DNA of 64,000 nucleotides from Pseudomonas sp. HN11 (GTDB taxonomy: Bacteria; Pseudomonadota; Gammaproteobacteria; Pseudomonadales; Pseudomonadaceae). Below are positions 20,651-30,881 of the stretch, piece after piece. The notes below the pieces were generated by a model. The model was not told the DNA's origin and did no database searches. It saw only the letters and a list, made by a program, of their open reading frames with translations. The stretch is taken from contig NZ_CP089985.1 of the NCBI RefSeq assembly GCF_021390155.1, forward strand, positions 372,001-436,000. Direction: 5' to 3'. The stretch's first letter is position 1; every line of letters begins with the position of its first letter. The position numbers and the translations under genes are program-made.

Positions 20651-21451
20651 ATGAGCAAAGGCTATTGTTCGGCGCTGCTAATAAGCGCTGTCGCATTGAT
20701 TCACATAGGTTTGGCACAGGCCGGCGCGATTGACGACGCCGTTCGACGCGGCGTACTGAAAGTCGGCACTACGCCCACTTATGTACCCTTCGAAATGACT
20801 GACAAACAGGGCCGTATCGTTGGCTTTGAAATCGACCTGCTCAATGTCATGAGCCAAGCCCTGGGCGTGGAGCTTGAGTTGATTGCGGTGCCTTACACCG
20901 AACTGGTGGCGGGGCTGCAGGCGAAACAGTTCGACCTGATCGGCAGCGGCATGACCGTCACCCAGGAGCGCAACCTCAAGCTGAACTTCAGCGACTCGTT
21001 CATCGTGGTTGGCCAGTCCGTGCTGTTGCATCCACGCCTTGCGGGCAAGGTCACCAGTGTCGAAGACCTGGACGATGCCAGCTTTCGAATCGCGACAACC
21101 GAAGGCACCACCGGCGAGGCGGCGGCCCGACGGTTTCTGGGGGCGGCCCGACTCAGCAGTTTTGCAACGCCGGAGGAGGGGGTACGCGAGGTGGTGCAAG
21201 GCAAGGCGGATGCCTTTATTCATGACGCACCCTATAACCTTATTGCCCTGGGGCGTCCGGAAAACAGCGCACTGCTGGCGCTGGAGCAACCTTTCACCTT
21301 CGAGCCCCTGGCATTTGGCTTGAATAAAGGTGATTTCGACAGCCTCAACTGGATCAACCACTTCCTCAACCAGGTTGCCCAAGATGGGACTTACGATCGC
21401 TTGCACGACAAGTGGTTCAGAGACACTGGATGGCTGACGGAAATCGACTGA
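20651..21451 (+). CDS. polar amino acid ABC binding protein (first of two)
   Basis: A 266-residue periplasmic binding protein of the family 3 (polar amino acid, His/Gln/Glu/Arg) type. A signal peptide ends near residue 25 (AQAGAIDD). Typical blocks are LKVGTTPTYVPFEM, GFEIDLL, DLIGSGMTVTQER and the late HDAPYN. It is clearly paralogous to the next gene over its full length, so the pair arose by tandem duplication. It has its own start region and may offer a second specificity to the same permease. The ligand cannot be named. Confidence 0.88.
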   Translation: MSKGYCSALLISAVALIHIGLAQAGAIDDAVRRGVLKVGTTPTYVPFEMTDKQGRIVGFEIDLLNVMSQALGVELELIAVPYTELVAGLQAKQFDLIGSGMTVTQERNLKLNFSDSFIVVGQSVLLHPRLAGKVTSVEDLDDASFRIATTEGTTGEAAARRFLGAARLSSFATPEEGVREVVQGKADAFIHDAPYNLIALGRPENSALLALEQPFTFEPLAFGLNKGDFDSLNWINHFLNQVAQDGTYDRLHDKWFRDTGWLTEID

Positions 21452-21605
21452 AAGCAATAACTGCTTACACATCAATCCCTTGCCCGGGTCGTCTACGCAC
21501 CGGTCTATCCCTGCGCTTCGCTGCACCCTTGTGGGGCTTTTCCGACATACGCCGACAACAAATAGCCGTGAAACCTTTGTGACAGCAGGCGAGTGGGTTA
21601 GGATC

Positions 21606-21622
21606 GCACCCCGAAATGGTGC
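21606..21622. promoter_or_regulatory. possible NtrC-type palindrome upstream of the second binding protein
   Basis: GCACCCCGAAATGGTGC matches the NtrC operator form GCACCA-N5-TGGTGC with one mismatch. It lies 46 bases before the gene start. The sequence could instead be an attenuator hairpin, because it is followed by AGCCCTTTTT. No convincing sigma54 promoter was found beside it. Confidence 0.35.
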
Positions 21623-21667
21623 AGCCCTTTTTCGCACCGACCTTATAAGAATCGTTCAGGGGACTTG

Positions 21668-22468
21668 ATGATGAAAAAGTATCTTTCGATGCTGCTGCTT
21701 GGCGTCACCGCGTTCGTGGCGGCCAATGTGGCCCAGGCCGGCGCGATCGATGATGCCGTCAAGCGTGGCACGCTGAAAGTCGGCATGGACCCGACCTACA
21801 TGCCGTTCCAGATGACCAACAAGCGCGGCGAAATCATTGGCTTCGAAGTCGACATCCTCAAGGCCATGGCCAAGTCCATGGGCGTCAAGTTAGAGCCGAT
21901 TTCTACCGGCTACGACGGCATCATCCCCGCCCTGTTGACCAATAAGTTCGACATGATCGGCAGCGGCATGACCCTGACCCAGGAACGCAACCTGCGCCTG
22001 AACTTCAGCGAACCCTTCATCGTGGTTGGCCAGACCCTGCTGATCCGCAAGGAACTGGAAGGCACCATCAAGTCCTACAAAGACCTGAACGACGAGAAAT
22101 ATCGCTTGACCTCCAAGCTGGGCACCACCGGTGAAATGGTCGCCAAGAAGTTGATCTCCAAGGCCAAGTATCACGGCTACGACAACGAGCAGGAAGGCGT
22201 GCTGGACGTGGTCAACGGCAAGGCCGATGCTTTTGTGTATGACGCGCCCTACAACGTGGTTGCCGAGAAAAAAGTCGGTAACGGCAAGCTGGTGTACCTG
22301 GAAGAACCCTTCACCTTCGAACCCCTGGCGTTCGGCCTGAAGAAAGGCGATTACGACAGCATCAACTTCATCAACAACTTCCTGCACCAGATCCGCAACG
22401 ATGGCACCTACGATCGCATCCATGACAAGTGGTTCAAGAGTTCTGAGTGGCTCAAGGACATGGAATAA
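21668..22468 (+). CDS. polar amino acid ABC binding protein (second of two)
   Basis: A 266-residue binding protein from ATG 21668 (a second in-frame ATG follows at 21671; GGGGA is just upstream). The signal peptide ends about AQAGAIDD. It shares LKVGMDPTYMPFQM, GFEVDIL, GSGMTLTQERNL, YDAPYN and a nearly identical C-terminal region with its upstream paralogue. It sits immediately upstream of a matching permease and ATPase, so it is the primary receptor of this importer. Glutamate, glutamine or a basic amino acid are plausible ligands; sequence alone does not decide. Confidence 0.9.
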   Translation: MMKKYLSMLLLGVTAFVAANVAQAGAIDDAVKRGTLKVGMDPTYMPFQMTNKRGEIIGFEVDILKAMAKSMGVKLEPISTGYDGIIPALLTNKFDMIGSGMTLTQERNLRLNFSEPFIVVGQTLLIRKELEGTIKSYKDLNDEKYRLTSKLGTTGEMVAKKLISKAKYHGYDNEQEGVLDVVNGKADAFVYDAPYNVVAEKKVGNGKLVYLEEPFTFEPLAFGLKKGDYDSINFINNFLHQIRNDGTYDRIHDKWFKSSEWLKDME

Positions 22469-22485
22469 GGCTTTAGACCGAGTCG

Positions 22486-22577
22486 CGCCCTTCGCGAGCA
22501 AGCCCGCTCTCACATTTTGACTGCATTCTCATGTTGGAACTCGGTCAAGTGTGGAGCGGGCTTGCTCGCGAAGGCGG
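22486..22577. repeat. REP doublet (REPIN-like) before the permease gene
   Basis: CGCCCTTCGCGAGCAAGCCC on the left and its near-inverse GGGCTTGCTCGCGAAGGCGG on the right, with about 55 bases between, form a long inverted repeat inside the transporter operon. Confidence 0.85.
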
Positions 22578-22609
22578 GCTGACAGGCGATACACATCCCG
22601 GAACCTGAA

Positions 22610-23569
22610 ATGAAACAGAAAAAAGCCCAATGGCCCTGGCACCTGCTGACCGTGGTCGTGCTGGTCAGCCTGGCTGGCGCCTTGTACTACGCCACCTCGT
22701 TGATGTCCTACGAGTGGCGCTGGAACCGCGTGCCGCAGTACTTCGCCTACCAGGCCGAGACCTCCCAGCGCGCCGCTGATATCTCCACGGTCGTTGAGCT
22801 GGTGCGCAAAGGCGATGTCGCCGAAGTAACCCTGCGCAACGACGCAGGCGTCGAACAGAAGCTGACCGTTGCCGACAACAGCCTGCAAGTGGCACGTGGT
22901 GACGACGTGGCCGAGGGCGACGTGGTTGGCGTAACCCGCCACTGGGCGCTGGGCCCGCTGATGTGGGGTTTGTGGACCACGCTGTGGCTGTCGGTGGTCT
23001 CCGGCATCCTCGGCTTGATCATAGGCCTGGCTACCGGCCTGTGCCGTTTGTCCAGCAACCCGACCCTGCGGGATCTGTCGACGATCTACGTCGAACTGGT
23101 GCGCGGTACGCCGCTGCTGGTGCAGATCTTCATTTTCTATTTCTTTATCGGCACGGTGCTCAATCTGTCCCGGGAATTTGCCGGGATCGCCGCGCTGTCG
23201 CTGTTCACTGGCGCCTATGTAGCGGAAATCGTCCGCGCTGGTGTGCAGTCCATCGCCCGTGGCCAGAACGAAGCCGCGCGATCCCTGGGCTTGAGTGCCA
23301 GTCAGTCGATGCGTCACGTGGTATTGCCGCAAGCCTTCAAGCGCGTGCTGCCACCGCTGGCTGGGCAATTTATCAGCCTGGTGAAGGACACGTCGCTGGT
23401 CTCGGTGATTGCGATTACTGAACTGCTCAAGAGCGGCCGCGAAGTGATCACCACCTCGTTCTCGCCGTTTGAAATCCTGTTCTGCGTCGCAGGCCTGTAC
23501 CTGCTGATCAACCTGCCGCTGTCGAAAATGGCCAGCCGGCTTGAGCGGAGGCTCGCGCAAAGTGATTGA
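22610..23569 (+). CDS. polar amino acid ABC transporter permease
   Basis: A 319-residue inner-membrane permease of the HisMQ family. One span near residues 10-30 is followed by a soluble, probably periplasmic stretch of about 75-85 residues, then the conserved core starting [13 protein letters not shown]. The EAA motif is [22 protein letters not shown]. Ordinary HisM/HisQ/GlnP proteins are about 220-240 residues; the extra length is the stretch between spans 1 and 2. With a single permease gene it would be a homodimer. The stop overlaps the ATPase start. Confidence 0.93.
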   Translation: MKQKKAQWPWHLLTVVVLVSLAGALYYATSLMSYEWRWNRVPQYFAYQAETSQRAADISTVVELVRKGDVAEVTLRNDAGVEQKLTVADNSLQVARGDDVAEGDVVGVTRHWALGPLMWGLWTTLWLSVVSGILGLIIGLATGLCRLSSNPTLRDLSTIYVELVRGTPLLVQIFIFYFFIGTVLNLSREFAGIAALSLFTGAYVAEIVRAGVQSIARGQNEAARSLGLSASQSMRHVVLPQAFKRVLPPLAGQFISLVKDTSLVSVIAITELLKSGREVITTSFSPFEILFCVAGLYLLINLPLSKMASRLERRLAQSD

Positions 23570-24296
23570 AGTCCGCGACCTGGTAAAAGTCTTCGACACC
23601 CGTGGCCAGGTAGTCCGCGCGGTCGACAATGTGACCACCCAGGTGGCCAAGGGCGAAGTGCTGGTGGTGATCGGCCCGTCCGGCTCCGGCAAGTCGACCT
23701 TCCTACGTTGCCTCAATGGCCTGGAAGCGTTCGATTCGGGTTCGGTGAGCATCGACGGCCTGCAACTGGCCGACCCCAAGACTGACGTAAACGCCTATCG
23801 CCGCGAAGTCGGCATGGTGTTCCAGCACTTCAACCTGTTCCCGCACATGACCGTGCTGGAAAACCTGTGCCTGGCGCAGAAAGTCGTGCGCAAGCGCGGC
23901 AAGAAGGAGCGCGAGGCCAAGGCCCTGGCGTTGCTGGAAAAGGTCGGCATTGCGCAGAAGGCCAATGAGTTTCCGTCACGCTTGTCCGGCGGTCAGCAGC
24001 AACGGGTCGCGATTGCCCGGGCCCTGGCAATGGACCCCAAGGTCATGCTGTTCGACGAACCCACCTCGGCGCTGGACCCGGAAATGGTCGGCGAAGTATT
24101 GGACGTAATGAAAACCCTGGCCCTGGAAGGCATGACCATGGTCTGCGTCACTCACGAAATGGGCTTCGCCCGTGAAGTGGCCGATCGGGTGCTGTTCTTC
24201 GATCATGGCAAGTTGCTTGAAGACGCCGCCCCGGCCGAGTTCTTTGATGCGCCGAAAGACCCGCGTGCCCAGGCCTTCCTGCGCCAGGTCCTATAA
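23562..24296 (+). CDS. polar amino acid ABC transporter ATPase
   Basis: A 244-residue ABC ATPase of the GlnQ/HisP class that energises the permease upstream. GTG 23562 ([11 protein letters not shown]) is preferred to TTG 23541 because GGAGG lies about ten bases before it and the shorter product has normal length. Walker [10 protein letters not shown] is at residues 38-46, the signature is LSGGQQQR, Walker B is [15 protein letters not shown], and the switch His is in CVTHEMGFA. Its last six bases overlap the end of the convergent chemoreceptor gene. Confidence 0.94.
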   Translation: MIEVRDLVKVFDTRGQVVRAVDNVTTQVAKGEVLVVIGPSGSGKSTFLRCLNGLEAFDSGSVSIDGLQLADPKTDVNAYRREVGMVFQHFNLFPHMTVLENLCLAQKVVRKRGKKEREAKALALLEKVGIAQKANEFPSRLSGGQQQRVAIARALAMDPKVMLFDEPTSALDPEMVGEVLDVMKTLALEGMTMVCVTHEMGFAREVADRVLFFDHGKLLEDAAPAEFFDAPKDPRAQAFLRQVL

Positions 24297-26198
24297 CCTG
24301 AATTTACCCACCAGCGCCTGTAGATCCAGGCTCAGCCGGGACAACTGAACACTCGCCGCTGCCGTTTCCTCACTGGCGGTGGCGGTTTGTTCGGATACAT
24401 CGCGCACCTTCAACACACTGCGATTGATCTCTTCTGCCACCGCGCTTTGCTCTTCAGCGGCAGCGGCGATCTGCGGGTTCATTTCCTGGATGATCGAGAC
24501 TGTACGGATAATCGCCACCAAGGCATCGCCCGCGTCGCGGCTCAGGTCGACGCTGTAGTCAGTCAGCGCGCGGCTGGCGTCCATGATATCGGCCACCTGC
24601 TGGGTGCCGGTGTGCAACCCGAGTATCAGCCCTTCGATCTCTTCAGCGGATTCCTGCGTGCGTAAAGCCAGGCTACGCACTTCATCGGCGACCACGGCGA
24701 ACCCTTCGCCTGCCGAGCCAGCCCGCGCGGCTTCAATGGCGGCGTTCAGGGCGAGCAGGTTGGTCTGCTGCGACACGGACTTGATGACATCCAGCACGCC
24801 CCCGATCTTTTGGCTCTCCTGTTGCAAAGCAACCATCGCCTGGCTGGCGCGCGCCATTTCGTGGGCCAGATGGCCAATCTGCTCCACGGCCTGCCCGACA
24901 ACCTTGTCCCCTGCAGTGGCTTGTTCATCGGCCTCATTGGCCGCCACCGAGGCTTGTTCGGCGTGCCGCGCAACTTCCTGGGCGGTGGCGAGCATTTCAT
25001 TCATCGCTGTCGCGACCTGGTCGGTTTCGTCTTTCTGATTGCTGATCCCGGCGCGGGTCTGCTCCGTCACCGCCGACAGCTGTGTGGCGGCGCTGGCGAT
25101 TTGCCGGGCGCTGTCACCGATGCCGCTGATCAGGCTTCGCAGGTTGCGGGACATGTCGCCTATGGTGAGTTGCAGTTGGCCCAACTCATCGCTGCGTTGC
25201 GCCTGGATATCTTGACTGAGATCGCCCTGGGCGATGCGATTGGCGGACGCCAGTACCTGGCGAAGGGGCAGTGTGATCTGCCGGGCGATCCACCAGGCAG
25301 CCAGGGCACCGAATAGCAACGCCGCCATCGTGACGCTGATGAGCTGCGTGCGCGTATGGTCCGCTTCGGTGTCGCGTTTGAGTGTCTGGCTTTGGCTCAC
25401 CGATTCGCTGTGTTCGAGCAACTGGTTGAGCTGTTGTTCCAACCGGTTCTGGGCGGTTTCGGTGGTCAGTTGAGCCTCCTTGAGTTTTATCAACTGAGCG
25501 CGATAGTTCGCCAGATCGGTTCCAAGCGGGGCGGAGTCGACTGGTAGGCTGGCCACGGCGGACTGAGCGATGTCCATGGCCTGGAGTGTCTTATCGAGTG
25601 CTTCGGCATAGGCTTGCAGTGACTCGGCAGCCCAGGCGGGGTTCTGGGCACGATCCTCGGCCCGCTCCATGGCCTGGCGCAGGTTTTCAATGGCATCCAG
25701 CGCCTGTTCGTCTTGCTGGTCAGGCAAGTCGCTGGCCAGCTGTGCGAGCGTGTCACTGGCTTGCAGTGCGGCCGAATGGAGCGCAGGACGGATGTTTTCG
25801 CGCTGCTCAAGCAACGGTGGCAGTTCCACCAGGCCGGCTTTGAAGCGGGACACCAAACGCTCGGCGTCCATGATGCGCTGCAGGTCGGCGGAATCTTTAA
25901 GGTGGTTCGACAGGTAGCCGAGGTGTTGATCGATTTGTGCAATCTGCAGCTTCATTTTGCCCAGGCTTGCGGTGTCTGCAAGCGTTCGGTAAACGATACG
26001 GTCCGCACGCAGGGCCTCGGCGACAACCGCCAGTTGGTTCAAGGCCGTCAGGTTGCTTGAACGGAACAGCACGGCGTTCAGCGCTTGCCAGCCTGTCATG
26101 GCAATGACGAAGCTGAGGATCAGCACTTGGCCGAAGCCCAGGGCGAGCTTGAGACGGACGCTGGCATTGTCCAGCAAGCGGGTCAGCCGAGAAAACAT
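24291..26198 (-). CDS. methyl-accepting chemotaxis protein, HBM-type sensor
   Basis: A 635-residue chemoreceptor. TM1 is at about residues 20-42. A periplasmic all-helical region of about 240 residues follows, of the size and composition of the helical bimodular (HBM) sensor class. TM2 is at about 284-304, then HAMP and the cytoplasmic signalling domain. GGAGG precedes ATG 26198. The hyperconserved hairpin tip reads [20 protein letters not shown], so Ser495 and Glu498 replace the usual Glu and Arg of AGE-x-GRGF. There is no C-terminal CheR-binding pentapeptide (ends VGKFRL). HBM receptors in pseudomonads sense TCA-cycle acids; the ligand here is not known. A second, paralogous receptor lies just upstream. 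Confidence 0.93.
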   Translation of the reverse strand: MFSRLTRLLDNASVRLKLALGFGQVLILSFVIAMTGWQALNAVLFRSSNLTALNQLAVVAEALRADRIVYRTLADTASLGKMKLQIAQIDQHLGYLSNHLKDSADLQRIMDAERLVSRFKAGLVELPPLLEQRENIRPALHSAALQASDTLAQLASDLPDQQDEQALDAIENLRQAMERAEDRAQNPAWAAESLQAYAEALDKTLQAMDIAQSAVASLPVDSAPLGTDLANYRAQLIKLKEAQLTTETAQNRLEQQLNQLLEHSESVSQSQTLKRDTEADHTRTQLISVTMAALLFGALAAWWIARQITLPLRQVLASANRIAQGDLSQDIQAQRSDELGQLQLTIGDMSRNLRSLISGIGDSARQIASAATQLSAVTEQTRAGISNQKDETDQVATAMNEMLATAQEVARHAEQASVAANEADEQATAGDKVVGQAVEQIGHLAHEMARASQAMVALQQESQKIGGVLDVIKSVSQQTNLLALNAAIEAARAGSAGEGFAVVADEVRSLALRTQESAEEIEGLILGLHTGTQQVADIMDASRALTDYSVDLSRDAGDALVAIIRTVSIIQEMNPQIAAAAEEQSAVAEEINRSVLKVRDVSEQTATASEETAAASVQLSRLSLDLQALVGKFRL

Positions 26199-26304
26199 GA
26201 TGAACCTCCGAATCTGAAAAAGCGTTTCGCAACAAAGGAAACGCTAATTCGATTCGGGGTGATGCTGGGCTGATAACTACGTAGGACGTTTCATAAAGTG
26301 TGGG

Positions 26305-28221
26305 TCAGATCCGGAAGCGCCCCACCAGCGTTTGCAGGTAAATGCCCAGGCGGGCCAGTTCGGCACTGGACGCGGCGGTCTCTTCACTGGCCGAAGAGGT
26401 CTGCTCCGACACATCACGCACATTAAGCACGCTACGGTTGATTTCCTCAGCCACCGCGCTTTGCTGTTCGGCGGCGGTGGCAATCTGCGAGTTCATCGCC
26501 TGGATGGTCGAGACTGTCCGGGTGATGCTCGCCAAGGCACTGCCGGCCCGGCGGGTCAGCTCGACACTGCTGTCGGTCAGGCCACGGCTGTTGTCCATGA
26601 TGGTGGCGACCTGCTGGGTGCCGTTTTGCAGGCCGACGATCAGCTCTTCGATCTCTTCGGTGGACTTTTGCGTGCGTTGGGCCAGGCTGCGCACCTCGTC
26701 GGCCACCACTGCAAAACCACGCCCGGCTTCGCCTGCGCGTGCGGCTTCAATCGCAGCGTTGAGGGCCAACAGGTTGGTTTGCTGGGCCACCGATTTGATC
26801 ACGTCGAGCACGCTGCCGATCTTGTCGCTTTCACGCTTCAGATCGCCCATGGCGACCGTGGAGTTACCCACTTCGGTGGCCAGTCGTTCGATCTGCGCGA
26901 TGGCTTCGCCGACGACCTTGTCACCTTCACGGGCCTGTTGGTCAGCGGCTACGGCAGCTTCGGAGGCTTCCTCGGCATTACGTGCGACTTCTTGCACGGT
27001 TGCGGCCATTTCGTTCATGGCGGTGGCGACCTGATCGGTTTCGACCTTCTGACTGTTGACCCCGGCGCTGGTCTGCTCGGTGACCGCCGACAATTGCTCG
27101 GCAGCGCTGGCGATCTGGGTGACGCCGTCGCTGATCCCACCGATCAGCTCGCGCAGGCCGACGGTCATGCTTTGCATGGCGCGTTGCAGTTGGCCCAGCT
27201 CATCCTGGCGCATGGAGGTGAGGTTGTGGCTCAGGTCACCCGAGGCCACGCGCTCGGCCACCTGGAGGGTCTGGTTCAGCGGGATGATAATCTGGCGCGT
27301 GATCGCCCAGGCAGCCACCAGGCCAAAGATCAGCGCCAGCACGGTCGCCAGCAGCAAGAGTTGTTTGGCGTGCGCGGCGTCGGTGTCGCGTACCACGGTT
27401 TGCGACGTGGTGAGTTGTTCGCTGTGGCTCAGCAGGGTGTCGCCCTGGGCACTCATGATCTTCAACGCGGCAGCGGCGGCCGTCTGGGAGTCGCGGTACT
27501 GGCTGACGGCAGCGCGGTAGGCTTGCAGCGAGGTGCCGGCCTCTTGCAGGTTGGCCTGGTACTGCGCCGGCAGTTGCCCTTCAAGTTCGGTGATTTTCTT
27601 CAGGGCATTGTCGATGGCATCCAGGGCCGGTTGCTCGGCCTCAACCTTGCCGCTGTAGGTGTAGCCACGCACCTGGAAGCGCGCTTGCTGGATCAGTTTG
27701 CTCAGGTCGACCACGCTGTTGAACTGCGTGACGCTGTCGCCTTGCAGCAGGGACTTTTCTACCTCACTGATCTTGGCCACCGCGTTGTCGGCCGTGTCGC
27801 CCAGCCTGCTGCGCGCGCCTTCGCGCTTGAGTCCGGCCTGGACCATGGCGCCGAAGGCTTTTTTGTATTGGTTCAGGGCGTCCTGTTGCTGTTCCACCAG
27901 AGCCTTGTCGTCGGGTTGCTCAATCAGGTCGGCGGCGGTTTTGAGGCCGCTATCCAGTTTGGCGATCAGGTTATTGACCGCGTCCGTGCCTTGTTCGCCG
28001 CGACGCATTTCGAAGTCCAGGCGCGCCAGGCGCAGGTCCTTGGTCATCCCGTTGAGGCTGGAAATATAGCCCAGCTTGTCACCGCGACTGATCACATCGC
28101 CCAGGCCGGTCCAGCCGGTGAAGGTGATCATTAATGTCAGCAGTAACACCAGGCCGAAGCCCACGCCGAGTTTGGTTTTGACGCTGACATTCCCCAGCTT
28201 TTCGGCTAACCAACGATACAT
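26305..28221 (-). CDS. methyl-accepting chemotaxis protein, HBM-type sensor (canonical tip)
   Basis: A 638-residue paralogue of the downstream chemoreceptor, starting at ATG 28221 with GGGGAG eight bases upstream (longer in-frame starts lack a ribosome site). It has the same layout: TM1 near the N-terminus, a helical periplasmic sensor of about 240 residues, TM2, HAMP and the signalling hairpin. Its tip is canonical, [20 protein letters not shown], unlike its partner. It ends in VGRFRI without a CheR pentapeptide. In P. aeruginosa the corresponding place is held by PA5072 (McpK), reported to bind alpha-ketoglutarate; that is a guide to ligand class only. Confidence 0.93.
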   Translation of the reverse strand: MYRWLAEKLGNVSVKTKLGVGFGLVLLLTLMITFTGWTGLGDVISRGDKLGYISSLNGMTKDLRLARLDFEMRRGEQGTDAVNNLIAKLDSGLKTAADLIEQPDDKALVEQQQDALNQYKKAFGAMVQAGLKREGARSRLGDTADNAVAKISEVEKSLLQGDSVTQFNSVVDLSKLIQQARFQVRGYTYSGKVEAEQPALDAIDNALKKITELEGQLPAQYQANLQEAGTSLQAYRAAVSQYRDSQTAAAAALKIMSAQGDTLLSHSEQLTTSQTVVRDTDAAHAKQLLLLATVLALIFGLVAAWAITRQIIIPLNQTLQVAERVASGDLSHNLTSMRQDELGQLQRAMQSMTVGLRELIGGISDGVTQIASAAEQLSAVTEQTSAGVNSQKVETDQVATAMNEMAATVQEVARNAEEASEAAVAADQQAREGDKVVGEAIAQIERLATEVGNSTVAMGDLKRESDKIGSVLDVIKSVAQQTNLLALNAAIEAARAGEAGRGFAVVADEVRSLAQRTQKSTEEIEELIVGLQNGTQQVATIMDNSRGLTDSSVELTRRAGSALASITRTVSTIQAMNSQIATAAEQQSAVAEEINRSVLNVRDVSEQTSSASEETAASSAELARLGIYLQTLVGRFRI

Positions 28222-28303
28222 GCTGCGAACTCCCCTGGAACAAGGCTTGGACTTATTCAAAGGTTATCGGCTGTCAGGGAGATATCTGTAGGAAATGAGG
28301 ATT

Positions 28304-28334
28304 TGTAGTGAGCGGGGCAAGCCCGCTCACTACA
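28304..28334. repeat. 31-bp REP palindrome, second copy
   Basis: Identical to 8727-8757 over all 31 bases. It lies between the rsmE end and the chemoreceptor start. Confidence 0.85.
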
Positions 28335-28352
28335 AAGCACGTATCAATGGTG

Positions 28353-29060
28353 TTAGAAGAGGCGGGCGAGCAGGGCGGTGACGGCGGTTTCGACGCGCAG
28401 GATACGCGCGCCCAATTGCACGGGCTGCAAGCCAGCCTTGGTCAGCAGGTCCACCTCGTAGGGAATCCAGCCACCTTCCGGGCCGATGGCCAGCGTCACC
28501 GGCTCATCCAGCCCACGGGGGCAGGCCGGGTAATCACCGGGATGGCCGATCAGGCCCAGGGTGCCCTCGGTCATGGCTGGCAGGCGGTCTTCGACGCACG
28601 GTTTGAAACGCTTTTCGATAATGATCTCGGGCAACACCGTGTCTCGTGCCTGTTCCAGGCCCAGAATCAATTGCTCGCGAATCGCCTCGGGTTCCAGGAA
28701 CGGGGTTTGCCAGAAGCTCTTTTCGACTCGGTAGCTGTTGACCAGCACTACCTTCGGCACGCCCATGGCGGCCACGGTCTGCAACACCCGACGCAGCATC
28801 TTCGGGCGTGGCAGGGCCAGCAGCAGGGTCAGCGGCAGCTTGGCCGGTGGTGGCTGGTCGAAGCTCACTTGCAGCTCGGCCTCTGAAGCTTCCAGCCGCA
28901 GTAACTGCGCATTGCCCATCAGCCCGGCGATGCGGCCGACGCGCAGGCTGTCGCCGACGGCGGCGCGGTGGACTTCCTGCATGTGCACCAGGCGCCGATC
29001 ACGCAGCACCACTCGGTCGGCCGCAATGAAGTCAGCCTCTTCGAGGAGCAGCAGGTTCAC
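28353..29060 (-). CDS. rsmE: 16S rRNA (uracil-1498-N3)-methyltransferase
   Basis: RsmE methylates U1498 of 16S rRNA in the assembled 30S subunit using S-adenosylmethionine. The product is 235 residues, normal for the family. The start is GTG 29060 ([11 protein letters not shown]), overlapping the tatC stop as GTGA. The SPOUT-class C-terminal fold shows [15 protein letters not shown] and [11 protein letters not shown], which form the knot and cofactor pocket. It is the last gene of a long minus-strand run beginning upstream at ubiE. Confidence 0.95.
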   Translation of the reverse strand: MNLLLLEEADFIAADRVVLRDRRLVHMQEVHRAAVGDSLRVGRIAGLMGNAQLLRLEASEAELQVSFDQPPPAKLPLTLLLALPRPKMLRRVLQTVAAMGVPKVVLVNSYRVEKSFWQTPFLEPEAIREQLILGLEQARDTVLPEIIIEKRFKPCVEDRLPAMTEGTLGLIGHPGDYPACPRGLDEPVTLAIGPEGGWIPYEVDLLTKAGLQPVQLGARILRVETAVTALLARLF

Positions 29061-29830
29061 GGCTGGGTCGCTGGCGGCTGGTCATCCGTGTGTTCGCCAC
29101 GCTTGCTGATCAAGCCACTGAACAGGATGCCGATCTCGAACAGCATCCACATCGGCACGGCCAGCAGGGTCTGGGAGAAGATGTCCGGCGGTGTGAGGAT
29201 CATGCCGACCACAAAGCAGCCGATGATCACGTACGGGCGGATCTTCTTCAGGTAGGCCACGTTGACCACGCCGATCCACACCAGCAGCACCACGGCCACC
29301 GGGATTTCGAAGGCCACGCCAAAGGCGAAGAACAGCGTCATCACGAAGTCGAGGTAGCTGGTGATGTCGGTCATCATTTCCACGCCGGCCGGGGTGGCGG
29401 CGGCGAAGAACTTGAAGATCAGCGGAAACACCAGGAAGTAAGCGAACGCCATGCCGGTGTAGAACAACAGGATGCTCGACACCAGCAACGGCACCGCGAT
29501 GCGCTTTTCATGCTTGTACAGGCCCGGCGCGATAAAGCCCCAGATCTGGTGCAGGATCACCGGGATCGCCAGGAACAGCGAGACCATCATGGTCAGCTTC
29601 AACGGCGTGAGGAACGGTGACGACACATCGGTGGCGATCATCGTCGCACCGGCCGGCAAATACTGGCGCAGCGGCGTCGAGACGAAGGTGTAGATCTGCT
29701 GGGTAAAGGCGAACAACCCGGCAAAGATAATGAAGATGGCCGCTACGCAACGCAGCAGGCGGGTACGCAGCTCGGTGAGGTGCGAGACCAGCGGCATATG
29801 CTGGTCGTTTTCCGGTTTATCAGCGCTCAT
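29057..29830 (-). CDS. tatC: Sec-independent translocase protein TatC
   Basis: TatC is the multi-span receptor for twin-arginine signal peptides. The product is 257 residues with six predicted spans. Conserved parts seen include the N-terminal [17 protein letters not shown] (the cytosolic region that contacts the signal peptide) and [10 protein letters not shown] in the first cytoplasmic loop. It overlaps tatB (ATGA) and rsmE (GTGA) by four bases at each end, so all are coupled. Confidence 0.96.
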   Translation of the reverse strand: MSADKPENDQHMPLVSHLTELRTRLLRCVAAIFIIFAGLFAFTQQIYTFVSTPLRQYLPAGATMIATDVSSPFLTPLKLTMMVSLFLAIPVILHQIWGFIAPGLYKHEKRIAVPLLVSSILLFYTGMAFAYFLVFPLIFKFFAAATPAGVEMMTDITSYLDFVMTLFFAFGVAFEIPVAVVLLVWIGVVNVAYLKKIRPYVIIGCFVVGMILTPPDIFSQTLLAVPMWMLFEIGILFSGLISKRGEHTDDQPPATQP

Positions 29831-30231
29831 GGGGCTCGCGGCGGCAATGTAGGGTCATGGGGCGCCGGCGACGCGGTGGGCGTCGGCGCAGGCTCGGTTG
29901 CAGCGGTCGGTGCCACGGGGATGACTTCAGCGGCAGGCGCGATGCTGTTTTCGACGACGGGCGCCGCCGGTTTGGCGGGCTCCTGCACCGGTGACAGAAT
30001 CTTGCGGGCTTCTTGTTCCAACGAAAGAATGTGCTCGTTGTGCAGTTGCCGACGGATCTCGTCGGCGCCGATTTCCCGTTCAACTTCCTGTTTGATGGCG
30101 TTGAAACTGCGTTTCAGGCGCCCGATCCACAGGCCGGCCGTGCGTGCTGCACCGGGCAGGCGTTCCGGCCCCAGTACCAGCAAGGCTACGAGGCCGACGA
30201 GCAGCAGTTCAGAGAAGCTGATACCAAACAT
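29827..30231 (-). CDS. tatB: Sec-independent translocase protein TatB
   Basis: TatB joins TatC in the receptor complex. The product is 134 residues: [21 protein letters not shown] is the N-terminal transmembrane helix, followed by PERLP and an amphipathic helix, then a Pro/Ala-rich tail typical of pseudomonads. The Glu in the membrane helix (FSEL) is a TatB mark. It is flanked by tatA and tatC in the standard order tatABC. Confidence 0.95.
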   Translation of the reverse strand: MFGISFSELLLVGLVALLVLGPERLPGAARTAGLWIGRLKRSFNAIKQEVEREIGADEIRRQLHNEHILSLEQEARKILSPVQEPAKPAAPVVENSIAPAAEVIPVAPTAATEPAPTPTASPAPHDPTLPPRAP

Positions 30232-30241
30232 TAGTCAGTGC

Positions 30242-30520
30242 TCACGAGTCTTTGCGGGTCGGCTCTTCGACTTTCTCAGCCTGCACGTCGAAGGTGCGAC
30301 GCTCGGTGATCGGCTGGGTGGCCTGCGGGTGCACAGGCTGCGTCGGAGGCACCGGGTTGGCGGCCGGGTCGGCGGGTTTTTCGTCGTCGTTCATGGCTTT
30401 ACGAAAGCCCTTGATCGACTCGCCCACGTCGGTGCCCAGATTCTTGAGTTTCTTGGTGCCGAACACCAGTACCACCACCACCAGAATGACGATCCAGTGT
30501 TTCCAGTCAAAAATGCCCAT
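30242..30520 (-). CDS. tatA: Sec-independent translocase protein TatA
   Basis: TatA oligomerises to form the translocation pore or membrane weakening. The product is 92 residues: a short N-terminal helix [21 protein letters not shown], then the [10 protein letters not shown] hinge and an amphipathic helix, and a proline-rich tail. It is the first tat gene; hisE ends about 26 bases upstream, so tat may be read through from the his/ubi genes. Confidence 0.95.
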   Translation of the reverse strand: MGIFDWKHWIVILVVVVLVFGTKKLKNLGTDVGESIKGFRKAMNDDEKPADPAANPVPPTQPVHPQATQPITERRTFDVQAEKVEEPTRKDS

Positions 30521-30546
30521 GCTGCAAATCCTCTAGTCTTGGTTAT

Positions 30547-30879
30547 TCAGGCGGACGGGCGCGAGGCTTTCTCGGCATGCCCGGACAAGCCGAAGCGTCG
30601 GTCCAGTTCATCCAGCACAGCCTGCGGATGCTGCCCCAGTTGGGCGAGCATGACCAGGCTATGGAACCACAAGTCGGCGGTCTCGTAGATGACATCGCTG
30701 CAGTCGCCGCTGATCTGCGCGTCCTTGGCGGCGATGATGGTCTCGACGGATTCTTCGCCGAGTTTCTCCAGGATCTTGTTCAGGCCCTTGTGGTACAGGC
30801 TGGCGACGTAGGAGCTGTCGGCATCCGCGCCTTTGCGGTCTTCCAGCACCTGGGCCACGCGGTTCAGGGTATCGCTCAT
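30547..30879 (-). CDS. hisE: phosphoribosyl-ATP pyrophosphatase
   Basis: HisE removes pyrophosphate from phosphoribosyl-ATP, step 2 of histidine synthesis. The product is 110 residues from ATG 30879 ([16 protein letters not shown]); the open frame extends upstream over hisI but that part is a shadow. [14 protein letters not shown] and YETADLWFH are the all-alpha NTP-PPase metal-binding motifs. In enterobacteria HisI and HisE are fused; here they are two separate adjacent genes, as in other pseudomonads. Confidence 0.95.
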   Translation of the reverse strand: MSDTLNRVAQVLEDRKGADADSSYVASLYHKGLNKILEKLGEESVETIIAAKDAQISGDCSDVIYETADLWFHSLVMLAQLGQHPQAVLDELDRRFGLSGHAEKASRPSA

Positions 30880-30881
30880 GT

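Noticed and set aside
21617..21636. Possible sigma54 promoter (TGGTGCAGCCCTTTTT)
   Set aside because: The -24 GG is present but the -12 GC element at the required distance is absent, and it would start only about 30 bases before the gene.
26332..28134. A 600-codon plus-strand frame over the second chemoreceptor
   Set aside because: Antisense shadow of a well-supported methyl-accepting protein; no recognisable domain.
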